Shown here piece by piece: positions 45,901 to 54,979 of a stretch of 64,000 nt of DNA (the first letter of the stretch is position 1; each line of letters starts with the position of its first letter). The position numbers were made by a program, and so were the translations under genes. Under the pieces are notes generated by a model. The model worked only from the letters and a program-made list of their open reading frames with translations. It searched no databases and was not told the DNA's origin. Origin of the DNA: Cristatella mucedo (lineage: Eukaryota; Bryozoa; Phylactolaemata; Cristatellidae); the NCBI GenBank assembly GCA_009760855.2, contig WPIO01000013.1, forward strand, positions 5,471,001 through 5,535,000. Direction: 5' to 3'.

Positions 45901-48900
45901 AGCGACAAAACCTCCTCCTCACAACCTGACTCTGGCTCGCGACAAAATCTCGCGACTAATAGTGCCATCATCTTTTCCTCACACGCAGCACGCTCACCTC
46001 GATGCAAAACGTCGCCTTGCATGACCGGAAAACGAGCATGCATGCATGCGTGACAGCATCGATCGAGAACGCAGAGGGCAGCACTCGGCAGTAAGACGAC
46101 GACTCGAGGAGAAGCAGCAGCAGCAGCAGCGCCACGTCGGCTTCTACCTGCAGCATATTCAACACTTCCGCTGCCACTCGCACGTAGGCTTACCGTAATT
46201 GGCTTAGAAACAGATGCTTTCACGGTTAAGGAAGGCTGAACGTGAGGAGCAGCAGCACTCGACACTACCACCTTCGGCTGGTTCATAACTGTTGAAAAAG
46301 GCATACGAGGCGAACGATGAATGCCAGGCGAGGAACAACACAGCTACCGACATCACCTCATGTGCTCAGTGAGCAGCGCCGGCTACCAGCCACAGCTGCC
46401 GTAGTGGCTAAGCCAGGCAGCCGCAATTGCAGGGGAAAGGAGGGACATGCGCCGACAGAGAGGCCGGCGGCAAAGTGATGCTTACAATCCGTAAACTGGA
46501 CCTGCTGAACATTGCCGCCTGGCGTTAGCGACTTCAAAGTAGCGACCTGCAAAGAAAAAAGAGCTCTCTTGCAGCTGGTGGTGCTGCTGCCGTGGCCGGT
46601 GGCAGCGGCACTGGAGGAATTTGCGTCAGTTTGAGCACACTATAAATGACAAGCCGGACATTGCCTCCGGCCACTTCACTGTGGGCCTGTCACAGGACCG
46701 CATGGCAGCAGCGCCTATACGTTGCTCAAACTCTCTCGGCGTTTCGCAGTGACATCTCGATGTAAGCAGCTCGGGCACGCCTTGTCCGCAGCAGTGAGTA
46801 CTGTGCCAGTCTCGGTTAGTGAAGGACGGCACATGCCGGCTCTTTGGTCGGTTAGCCCCACCCCATTGTAAGAACGAGCCGGCACTGCTGGTTAGGTGCT
46901 TGGAGGGGGAAGGATGGTATTGTCTGCCACTCTCAGCCACTGTGTGGCCACACCTGTGAGGACAGGTTTGCCAAGCGCCTTGACGGGCTATCCCTTGCTG
47001 GGGAAGGGTCAAAATTTGGCAGGAGATGATTACACTAGCCACCACCACACCTCCTCCTTCTCCTCCCCCCACCCCGTAGGTCAGTTGCTGTGCACGAGAA
47101 GAGCAGGGGAAGGGTAGCCCTATAGGCTTTTACTGAGCCTCTACAGATACATTCCAGTTGGTTCTCCTTCTTTTTTGCTTAGACCTCATGAAACGTAGAC
47201 GACAGAATGCTACAGCTACTGAGACAGCCCATTTCGGTTCTCCACGGCAACAGTAAGAAAGAGATCTCTCGTTGCTACCGTAACCTACTGAAATATGTCT
47301 CAGCCAGTAATTCGGACTAGCCCATAGGACCAGGCTGCGTGGGTGTGGCGTCCGTGCAGGTTACTGGCAAATGCTTGGGAGGCAGCCATAGCCTCATGAC
47401 AAAGTTTCAGTGAGCTACAAACTCTAGCCCACTAATCAGCTAACACATCTTACCTCGAGGTCTAATTGCCAAGCACCTGTCACCCATTATCACGTCTGCA
47501 CTTACAGCTGTTTTACCTCACTAGCTAACGCGGGCACCTTTCAACTCACTTTTTCCCCTCTCCTTCCCTTTCTTCAATTCTCTCTCTTTTTCTCTCTCTT
47601 TTTCTCTTTGTCTGTCTGCCTCTCTCCATCTGTCTGTCGGTCTTTCTCCTCTCATACCTCCGATCCCTTTGCCAGACTTCTTCTACTTGCTTCTCAAGTT
47701 TCTTTCGGGGCACAGAAGGAATTTTCTGGAACAGAAGCTGGAGCTTTGGATCAGGCAGATCAACAGAGCAAAACTAGTTTCGCCATCTATGTCCTGACCA
47801 TGTGAAATAGTCTAAGCCATTATCATCAATGCAACAAACATAGTAAGATGGAATCAGTGTGTCGAGCTGAAGAAACATCCTCACGATTGGAGGGCCTTTA
47901 ACAGTAATGACGAAAATGTGGGCGGGAGTGGCAGATGGGTTAACCAGTGTGACTGCAGTTTGTCCTTATAGTGCCAGATGGGTGAGACTTCGAAGCTTCA
48001 CACTATCACACTACTGTGAGCCGTGATGGCACACTGGGTAAGACGGTTGCTTTTACAACCTAGGTCCCGAAGTCGTGGGTTCAAATCCTGAGGTGGGCGA
48101 TCCTTTATTGCCGCTGCAAGCGGTGGCAATTGTCATAAAGGCTCTTCTGTCGCTGTACAAAAGAGGCTGTTAAATCAGCTAGTATTTTTATGGATATTCT
48201 GGACAATGCATACAAACTTAGATAATAATAATAATAATAATAATAATAATAGTAATAATACATTTGATATAGTGCTCTCAGATAGCTCAATCTCTTTCTA
48301 GGCACTTTACAGTTGGTGCAACGAAAGCAGATTGAATGGTTAGTGGTAGAATGCTCAATGAAAACAAGCATAACACGGTTAGAGGTGACATATTCAGGGT
48401 CAGCATGCAAGTATGGTCAGTGGCATCATTCAGTGTCAGCACATATAAGCACATTAAGGACGAATCAGATGGACCACTAAATGCTGTGAGATGCCGCCCC
48501 TAGATGGCGGTGCTATTACCAAAGACCACAAAATTCAGCCATTCTTGAAGCCTAAACCGCTAAACCGAACGGTACTTTAGGCATTTGCTATGACTAGGAG
48601 GCTCCTTTGACATCTGGCTAACCAGCAACCTCGAGCAACTGAAGGCAACGACCCAGATTTAAACTCCTTGAACATCTTACAGTAACTAGGTGAAAAATCG
48701 TTAAGTCATGGGAATTCACAAAACAGGTTTTGATGGCCAGTGTCATCCAATATGTGCAGCTGCCAAATTTATCTTAGCCAGGTTCAGAAGCAACACCCTT
48801 TTTACCCTTATTACCTGTTCTTGGCTTCCTGGCTTCGCGGGGCAAAAAAATCCCCAAACTGATCGAAGATACAAGGCTTCGATAGCTAAACAAACAAGGC

Positions 48901-51242
48901 ATATCCAGAAAAGATGTAGTGGAGAGCATTTGTAACTACTATTTGCACATTTGGCTGTCGGTTGTATCCAAAAAAATGAGTTGCTAAAGCTTCCCAGCAT
49001 GAACTAGGAACGAAGACAAACTCAAAATAAACTCATTTCTGCAGAGAGGAAACAGGCTCAATGATGCCACAAGGACTAGATGTCGAGTACAATCCTGATG
49101 TGGCCTTCACACACAGCAATTATTCAGTGGCTGGCACGAGCCACACCACCTAGCATAAGGTGCTGCCACAATGTACACACATACAAATACATGTTCAACA
49201 CAATTTAAAGAGCTTAAGGGCTAAAATATGGAAATCTAGACAAAATCATTCCTGGCACCTTTCTCTTACCACCTCTGGTCAAAATGTTCACAAATAAAAC
49301 AGTAGGTATACTGGCAATAACTACAGTTAGGAGTTAAACATCAGTGCAGCTGGATCCCTGGAAGCATCTTCCGGTGCACACACGCATATGTGTGTGTGCA
49401 CGGGCGTGAGAGACCGTGCCTTTAGTTTGCATGCTCCCAAAGCCTGGAACTCACACCCGACTTGCATCACATCCCCTAACTTGACCACATTTAAGAAGAA
49501 ACTAGAAAAGCACCTATCTATCACAGCATTTAGTGGGTCCCTGTGATTCGACCTTTATGTGCTTATGCAAGCTGACACTGTGAATGCTGCCACTGTGCAT
49601 GCTGCCACTAACCACATTTGCATTCTGACCCTGTGCATGTCACCCTTAACCATGTTATTCTTGTTGTTTATCGAGCATGCTACCACTAACCATTCAATTA
49701 TGTGTCCTTTGCAGCAAATGTAAAGCGCCTGGAAAGAGATTGAGTTCTCTGAGGGTGCTTTATCAAGTGTGTTATTATTATTTGTGTGAGTTGTGCTGTA
49801 TGTATGCGTGTTGTGTTGCAAATGTGGGGCATGTTGTGCGATCGTGCGGGTGTGTGTGCGCACGCGCGTGAATGCGCACACATTTACTTGTTAGCTTGAA
49901 TGACTTGTGAGACTTAATGTAAGCATGTAGGAGGAAGCCGGCATAGTTTTTGAAGTGTAATGCAGGGCAGATCCCAGAAATTACAAACGCTCGAAAGCCA
50001 TAGGAGGGTAGACATGGGGGAGCAGTGGAAGACATCGCACTTGACGAAAAGCAGACAGCACATCTACCTCATGCATCCACCACCAAGACACACCGGCATG
50101 GTGTGCTGAAGGGGTAAATTCAGCTCACACTGAGCAACTGCCTGCTCTAACGGACTGGGCCACGATAAAAATCCAGTAAAAACCAGTGCAAAATACCTCG
50201 TATCTAAACGCCGGCATACCATCCCGGCGGAATAATGTACGAACCATCATCCTTCAATACCAATTGGTGTCTTGCACAATTTGGTATTGCATGCTCAACC
50301 CATTATTGAGCAGCTCCAACGGGGCCTACCAAATGACATGCAACAACAGCACATACATTGTACATTGCCCCGGGTCTTAGCCCAGGAGGTGCCAGGTGCT
50401 TGCTCTCCGCGACCCAGGGGTCATGTGGGTTCGAGCAGTGAAGTGGGCCATCCTGTAATGCCTACTGCAAGTGGTGGTGATAGCCACGAAGGCTCTTCTG
50501 CCACTATATAAATGAGCCTGTCAAATCTGCTTACCTTATTTATTATTTATGCAAGGTTCAGTCATTTAATTGTAGGTCCCTTCATTCTCTGGCTTAAGCC
50601 TACCTATCAGAACTACTCCCCACCAGGCTAGTCATCGTACCAGCCACTTTTCTGACTCAAAACGTTTAGCTATACTTCGTACGAACCTCAAATCCTTTGG
50701 AAACCGTGCCTTTAGTTCAAATGCTCCCAAGAACCGGAGCTCACTCTTTAAAAAGATGCTAAAACGCACCTGTTTAGCACAGCACTTAGTGGGTCCGCGC
50801 GATTAGTCTTTTGGGTGCTTATGAGTGCTGACACTGTGCATGCTACCACTGAACCATATTCTACATGTTGACACTGTGCCTGCCACCTCTAATCACGTTA
50901 TGCTTGTTGACATTCTGTAGGTTAACACTCACCATTTCATCATGCTTCCTTTATAGCACATGTAAAGTGCCTAGAAATCAAGATCAATAGAGATCAAGTT
51001 CTCTGAGGGCGCTATATAAATATATTATTATTATTATAATTATATCAACTCTGACACACCCCGGACATCCTTGAAGAGGCTGCAGAACGCTTTCAAACAG
51101 CCCCCCAATCATCTGCAGCAGCAGTGACTTACTTGCTCCCTCGCTGCAGCATCATCAGTCGACTGCTAATTTCCATACAGGAAAGTTCTCAAGCTTTCTA
51201 CCATCGGCAAGTTCAGGTTCCACCTTAGCCGGGAAGCCTCAT

Positions 51243-51314
<72 letters not shown>

Positions 51315-51572
51315 TAGGGAGAGAGAAAGAAACAGTGGGAGAGAGACACACAGAGAGCGAGATGGTGAGTCATGCAGAGAACTGTATGGCAATGCAGTTG
51401 GACACTGGAGGAATTCAAGGAATTCAGAGCATCAAGCCTAAGAAAGCACAAAAAAATCAAATGGTACACAACTAATATAAGGGTACACACGCACGCACAC
51501 ATGCAGACACACACACGTACATGCAGACACACACACGTACACACAGCCGCACACACAGATGCTCACGCTCTC

Positions 51573-51612
<40 letters not shown>

Positions 51613-53100
51613 GCACACAGGCAGATAAAGCAGCAGCAAAGTGTGCTTGGCTGCATCCGAGCACTGCAGCTGCGAGTGTGGCACGTCGAGTGCACACACC
51701 CACAGCGGCCAGGCTGAGAACCGTCGTTGCAGCCGCCACTCAATCGTGGCCGGCTCGGGAGTCACGACCGCTTGCAACCCAGCGTTCTCTAGGTGATTCA
51801 ACTTGGCTCCTAACTGCAGGGTGTTTAAAAAACCCATATACAAAGAGGCTCGCAGCAGGGGCACGGAGAACGGACATATGTCAACGGCCACATTCCAGCA
51901 ACCGGTGCCTTCGCTTGCTACTTCATCGGCCTCGGTTCATTTCCGTTCATGACCCGCAGGCACACGGCCAGTGCAAAGCGGTACTCAGCCGGGCTGCAGG
52001 CGATGACAGCAAGCACAAGTTCGGAGGACTAGGAGGAAAGAAAGGGCAGGAGGGAGGGAGGAAGGGAGACTGAGCTGACCAGCGGCCAGCCAGCAGAAAA
52101 ACCGCAGTCAGGCAAAGTCACGAGCAAGCACATCAAACGCCGAGAAAAGTCGCACACACCCCCTTCCCATCCACACAGCAGCTTGCTGGTCGCGAGTGGC
52201 TGTGGGTCAGAAAAACCAAAAGCACTGCATCAGCTCGCAGAAGCCGGCACGGGAGCCGTGGTAAATATCGCAGCACAAACATTGCAGAGGCAGACGGCAA
52301 GGTAGCATGGCTCGCACGAGCGAGTGCGCTGGGCTACCTAGCAGTGTAGAAATATCCTTGACGAAGGGATCCACGGAGAAGCTACCCGAGAACAGACATC
52401 GGATGAGGTGGCCGGGGGGGGGGGAAGGTGGGAACGTCTGCATTCGCCTAGCTAGCCGCCAGGTCACATGAAGAAAGCTTGCCACAAATAGTGGGGGTGA
52501 GTTTGCTCAGACGTGGGGAGGGGAAGAGTGGGGCAGGACACTCACCCCTCCAAAGTTCTTGATTATGACCCTCGGCGGTGACAAGGTGAAGGTTTGTACG
52601 GTGGTGGCCGCAGCCGCCGTCGTGCCGCTTCCGGCAGGCACAATTGGCGCCGGCGACTTGCCAGGAACGACTGCGGCTTTCACCGGCGGCGTCCTGCTGC
52701 CAGCTGCCACCGCGCTTAGCACAGCGGCTCCAGGCTTGCTCGGCGAACTAATCACCACTCCTTGAGCAGTGAGCACAAGCCCTTTGGGTGGCGGCGTGAC
52801 GGTGCCACTTTGAGATATGGCCACAGTCTTGGTGGGTGTCCGGGGCTGAGTCTGCAGCTGCACTGAGTGCAGCTGTTGCTCACGTGTGGTTAGCACTGCA
52901 GAGGCAGTGGCGCTGGCGGCGCCTGCAGCAGCCGCCACAGCAGTCCCGCCGGGAGCAGGGGCTAGCTTCAGAGTTATCCCACCGGCACCCATGTTTAGGC
53001 GTTTCGCAGGCAGAGCATAGTCGTCGACCTGCGGCCCGTGACGTTTCCTGTTGGTGACGTCACCGTTCGCGGCGTCGGAATTGACAGTGTTCAACTCCAT
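37406..53100 (-). CDS. LIN54: LIN54, DREAM/MuvB complex DNA-binding subunit (9 exons)
   Basis: Nuclear protein that anchors MuvB (LIN9, LIN37, LIN52, RBBP4, LIN54) to CHR promoter elements, repressing or activating cell-cycle genes with E2F4/p130 or B-MYB. Joined exons (high to low): 53100-52546, 46546-46486, 46288-46194, 43569-43345, 41116-40839, 40725-40559, 40469-40375, 37922-37729, 37640-37406. All introns are GT-AG, all phases agree and 1905 nt give 634 residues plus stop. The CRC domain spans about residues 390-515: CXC1 [15 protein letters not shown], hinge with [17 protein letters not shown]2 [15 protein letters not shown]. Tyr406 and Tyr487 match the two minor-groove tyrosines of human LIN54. 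The C-terminal helical region is conserved ([19 protein letters not shown]). The N-terminal half is divergent and Ala/Gln/Gly-rich, and the protein is shorter than human (about 749). The start ATG at 53100 is the least certain part: the frame stays open to 53319 and an acceptor (CTACTGCAG) lies at 53190. Confidence 0.96.
37729..37922 (-). CDS. LIN54: LIN54 exon 8 (CXC2, second half)
   Basis: 194 nt, residues 493-556 plus two bases: [20 protein letters not shown], then [20 protein letters not shown] and [10 protein letters not shown], nearly identical to human. Acceptor TTCTTTTAG, donor AA|GTATGT. Confidence 0.98.
39165..39620 (+). mobile_element. LINE group A piece in LIN54 intron 7
   Basis: Decayed C-terminal coding part ([20 protein letters not shown] near 39260-39325) and 3' UTR to TTATTATTATAAAG at about 39618. 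Antisense to LIN54. Confidence 0.75.
39764..39989. repeat. Compound microsatellite (TG)n-(TATG)n-(TA)n
   Basis: (TG)n at about 39764-39822, (TATG)n to about 39920, then (TA)n to 39989. Stepwise composition suggests each block grew from mutations in its neighbour. Confidence 0.98.
40245..40310 (-). mobile_element. LINE-type tail trace
   Basis: AATAATAATAAAAATAACAA, ATTTGTATAGCCTGC and AGAACTAAACAGGCAG resemble the reversed tails elsewhere. Short. Confidence 0.45.
40375..40469 (-). CDS. LIN54: LIN54 exon 7 (CXC2, first half)
   Basis: 95 nt, residues 461-492: [14 protein letters not shown] then [17 protein letters not shown]. Acceptor GTGTGCTTGCAG, donor GAG|GTGGGT, phase 0. No ATG-started ORF marks it. 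Confidence 0.97.
40559..40725 (-). CDS. LIN54: LIN54 exon 6 (rest of CXC1 and hinge)
   Basis: 167 nt: [19 protein letters not shown], then the hinge with [18 protein letters not shown] and FHPKIG, and a lineage-specific VQPLPA. Acceptor CTCTGCAG, donor GCCG|GTATGC. Confidence 0.97.
40839..41116 (-). CDS. LIN54: LIN54 exon 5 (start of CXC1)
   Basis: 278 nt, residues 313-404 plus two bases: a Ser/Ala-rich start ([12 protein letters not shown]), DSYIPIASN matching human SYVSIASN, SRLPY, then [16 protein letters not shown]. Donor AAGCT|GTAAGT splits the Leu before Tyr406. Confidence 0.97.
41117..43344 (-). other. LIN54 intron 4 (about 2.2 kb)
   Basis: Contains a LINE C RT relic (42160-42700). 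Otherwise nothing recognised. Confidence 0.8.
42160..42700 (+). mobile_element. LINE relic with RT catalytic box, in LIN54 intron 4
   Basis: Frame-shifted traces of the RT region before the active site, then [19 protein letters not shown] at about 42298-42355, where the usual Tyr before ADD is Asn. After a deletion, the C-terminal end ([20 protein letters not shown]) appears at 42565-42625. Antisense to LIN54. Confidence 0.8.
43345..43569 (-). CDS. LIN54: LIN54 exon 4
   Basis: 225 nt, residues 238-312, phase 0-0: [20 protein letters not shown], a Gln run, a Gly/Ser-rich linker, then [11 protein letters not shown] (human VLPAQYVTQ). Acceptor TTTTGCCACAG, donor CGG|GTGAGT. Confidence 0.94.
44338..44421. 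repeat. 28-bp tandem repeat, three units
   Basis: GTTACTATCGGCTTACTACA followed by AGTGCACA, three times; only the last unit has a substitution (AGCGCACA). Confidence 0.97.
45120..45712 (+). mobile_element. LINE group A piece in LIN54 intron 3
   Basis: Starts in the segment [13 protein letters not shown] and continues through [13 protein letters not shown] and [11 protein letters not shown] to the 3' UTR and the tail GTAAAGCGCCTAAAAAGAG with (ATT)n. The sharp 5' truncation is typical of LINE insertion. Confidence 0.9.
46194..46288 (-). CDS. LIN54: LIN54 exon 3
   Basis: 95 nt, residues 206-237 (from [10 protein letters not shown] to ASVSKPIT). Acceptor TTTTTCAACAG, donor ACG|GTAAGC. Confidence 0.92.
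46486..46546 (-). CDS. LIN54: LIN54 exon 2
   Basis: 61 nt, residues 186-205 plus one base, [20 protein letters not shown], matching the human segment with NVQQIQV. Acceptor TTTCTTTGCAG, donor GATT|GTAAGC. Confidence 0.93.
48016..48188 (+). mobile_element. SINE1 copy, best preserved
   Basis: Head GAGCCGTGATGGCACACTGG, B box GTGGGTTCAAATCC, body TTTATTGCCGCTGCAAGCGG with stem CCGCT/AGCGG, tail CTGTTAAATCAGCTAGTATT. Antisense to LIN54. Confidence 0.92.
48220..48495 (-). mobile_element. LINE group A 3' end
   Basis: (TAA)n, then CTCAATCTCTTTCTAGGCAC, TTACAGTTGG and the reversed 3' UTR up to GGACCACTAAATGCTG. Sense with LIN54. Confidence 0.88.
49405..49785 (+). mobile_element. LINE group A 3' end
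   Basis: Begins AGAGACCGTGCCTTTAG, reads [11 protein letters not shown]-type sequence and a full 3' UTR to AAAGCGCCTGGAAAGAG and TATTATTATT. CATGCTGCCACT-type words are duplicated within the 3' UTR (49580-49612). Confidence 0.88.
50378..50540 (+). mobile_element. SINE1 copy, diverged head
   Basis: B box TGGGTTCGAGCAG, body TAATGCCTACTGCAAGTGG, tail GGCTCTTCTGCCACTATAT and CTGTCAAATCTGC. Followed closely by a LINE A piece. Confidence 0.75.
50545..51040 (+). mobile_element. LINE group A piece
   Basis: [17 protein letters not shown] traces at 50565-50615, [11 protein letters not shown] at 50687-50720, then 3' UTR and tail to TATTATTATTATAATTAT. Confidence 0.82.
51247..51345. repeat. (GA)n followed by (GACA)n
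   Basis: (GA)15-type run to 51276 then about ten GACA units to 51316; purine-rich to 51345. Confidence 0.96.
51480..51620. repeat. (CA)n-rich stretch
   Basis: Interrupted ACAC/GCAC repeats with a duplicated CATGCAGACACACACACGTA unit at 51499-51540 and a pure (CA)n at 51578-51608. Confidence 0.93.
52546..53100 (-). CDS. LIN54: LIN54 exon 1 (first recognised coding exon)
   Basis: Residues 1-185 from MELNTVNSD. Ala/Pro/Thr-rich. [15 protein letters not shown] and the segment around TTVQTFTL match the human pattern of TPSKTITISESG and VQTITVGG. Ends GGAGGG|GTGAGT, phase 0. The true 5' end may be at the acceptor near 53190, joined to an upstream exon in the CpG-rich block. Confidence 0.85.
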
Positions 53101-53515
53101 GACACATGCCGATACCGAGTCGGTTCCATTATGCAGAAGACCATTCAGGTCATGGCAGCTGCTAAGCGAAGGCAGGACCTGTGCTTCCACTGCAGTAGAA
53201 ACGCAAGCTTTGCATAAGGAACATTTTACACCCACAACCTTGACACCTTGACACCGGCTGCGTGACGCCGAAGTGTGCACCACGTGCATGCAGCAACAGC
53301 CAGAACGGTGCAGCGGCACCGGTCACAAAGACTGCGAGGCCAGAAGCCAAGGAGCAACAATTCAAGTATGCCTTCAAAGCAGAAGGACAGCCCAAGCTGC
53401 TCGCCACAGCCGCAGCCTTGCAGGCCTCGAGCAATCAGCAGCGTCACTTTGTGTGCATGGCAGCAGCTGGCAGCCAGAGAGCCCTAAGCGAACTTTCTGA
53501 CGAGGCCAGACAGAC

Positions 53516-53517
<2 letters not shown>
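53101..53517. other. LIN54 5' side, upstream of the chosen ATG
   Basis: The LIN54 frame remains open to 53319, with an acceptor at 53190. May hold part of the 5' UTR or further N-terminal coding sequence. Confidence 0.5.

Positions 53518-53608
<91 letters not shown>
53518..53608. repeat. (GA)n tract upstream of LIN54 coding start
   Basis: Pure (GA)n of about 90 bp, roughly 420 bp upstream of the chosen ATG; reads (CT)n on the LIN54 sense strand. Confidence 0.98.
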
Positions 53609-53610
<2 letters not shown>

Positions 53611-53849
53611 CAGGCCGTGCTGTATTCGAGGCAGTGTTGTAGCAACCAGACACACCAATCCAAGGCAGGAGAAAGGACAGCTCAGCACTGTCCATGTTTA
53701 TGATGATTAGACGAGAACAGAGAACCTCGAATGACTGAATACATACGGTATGCAACCAACCAAAATACTCTTCCGCCCGTCTACGTTGTAGTGTCACTAT
53801 CTCGGCCTGCAACTTCACAAACCACAAAGACCAAGTGGGTTCTATGAAG

Positions 53850-54260
53850 GAAAGTTTTCCATAGCGCACTCAAAGCTTAAGCGGCTTTCGATACGCATGC
53901 AGTAGCCACCCAACTTCATCTCACGCAACAGAGAAAGTGAAAAGCATGGCTGAGTTAGGGAAGGCAGTCGATGTAGTGAGTAGAATGTAAGTAGCAGCTC
54001 AGGGCGGCTGCAAAGGAAGTGTCACAGTCCGCAGCAGGGGAGTAGACGTCGTTCAGTAAGAGTTGTGGAAGAGCTCCACAGTATTGAACCTACAGAGCTG
54101 GAGCTTCTGCCGCCAACGGCCTTTAAGCAGAGGAATCGAACAGCTAACTATTGTCCATACAGGACTTGATGGCCCAAGGAGGCTGATACTGGTGAAGCAG
54201 TTCAGCTTGGTATGAAAGAACCAAGTCATGGCAGGCCTAATGGGTAAGCGTAAAATCGTT
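53850..54260 (-). mobile_element. LINE group B 3' part
   Basis: Minus reading: LNCFTSISLLGPSSPVWT near the upper end, then 3' UTR with ACTTCCTTTGCAGCC and the tail CGAAAGCCGCTTAAGC...GCGCTATGG. Confidence 0.8.
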
Positions 54261-54284
54261 AGACGGAGGCACAACTGAAAGCAA

Positions 54285-54430
54285 GTGAGTGAAGGTTAGC
54301 TGATTAAACAGCCTTGTGTATATAGCAGCAGAAGAGTGCCTTGTCGAACTGCATTGAGCAGTAAAGATCTGCTGGCAGCCAGGACTCAAACCCATGACTG
54401 AAGACGTAAAGAGCAACCTCTGCAGCAGGA
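54285..54430 (-). mobile_element. SINE1 copy, minus
   Basis: AGCTGATTAAACAGCC (tail), TATAGCAGCAGAAGAG, body remnant, B-box complement GGACTCAAACCC. The A-box end is worn. Confidence 0.75.
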
Positions 54431-54478
54431 AAGAGGAAAGCCAGCCAAAAAGCTGTAGTATTACGCTAATAACACACC

Positions 54479-54494
54479 AACACACACACACACA

Positions 54495-54541
<47 letters not shown>

Positions 54542-54542
54542 G
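54479..54542. repeat. (CA)n microsatellite
   Basis: (CA)n of about 60 bp with one CTCA interruption. Confidence 0.97.
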
Positions 54543-54979
54543 CACATTTTTTAGAGTTCCAGTCTACTGCAGCACGTGAAGTGGTGAAGTGGCAAATGAA
54601 ATACAACGATGCACTGGACATCTACCACAATAAGACAAGGCTTGCAATTTTTTTTAATGCAACTCGCCACCTGAAGCTTCACTTAACCTCGAAATGAAAG
54701 CAAGCGAAAAATGCGACGGCCGTTCTTAAAAGTTCTTTGGCAAGAAAGCCTGACCAAAACGAGTCGGGTGGGGGAGAGGCAATCAGCTGAGCGTTTCTGG
54801 GACGTATGCTCATCGTCACGAGCTGCATTCCCGGTTGAGGATCATTGCTGCAATCATGTGCGGCGGGTGTCTAATACAAACAGCAGCAGCATATTAACCC
54901 TACACCTCTCCCAACCAACCAGTTGGTTTCTGGGCAAGTCGTGCTCAAAAATCGGCTGCCCGGGAATGAGGCTTCTGAT

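Larger units (their letters stand above)
43570..46193 (-). other. LIN54 intron 3 (about 2.6 kb)
   Basis: Contains a LINE A piece (45120-45712), the 28-bp triple repeat (44338-44421) and a CAG/CTG-rich stretch near 46105-46125. Confidence 0.8.
46547..52545 (-). other. LIN54 intron 1 (about 6.0 kb)
   Basis: Holds a SINE1 (48016), reversed LINE A tail (48220), LINE A pieces (49405, 50545), another SINE1 (50378), and GA/GACA and CA repeats (51247-51620). The rest shows no additional LIN54 exon that the reading frame would need. Confidence 0.8.

Noticed and set aside
46626-47072. Extra LIN54 exon in the 148-codon minus ORF
   Set aside because: Exons 1 and 2 join in phase without it and its translation has no LIN54 similarity.
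48016-48188. Functional tRNA genes at the SINE heads
   Set aside because: A and B boxes are present, but no proper cloverleaf with acceptor stem pairing is evident and each is followed by a shared SINE body and tail.
51372-52073. 233-codon plus ORF
   Set aside because: Runs through CA repeats in LIN54 intron 1; no domain and antisense to a solid gene.
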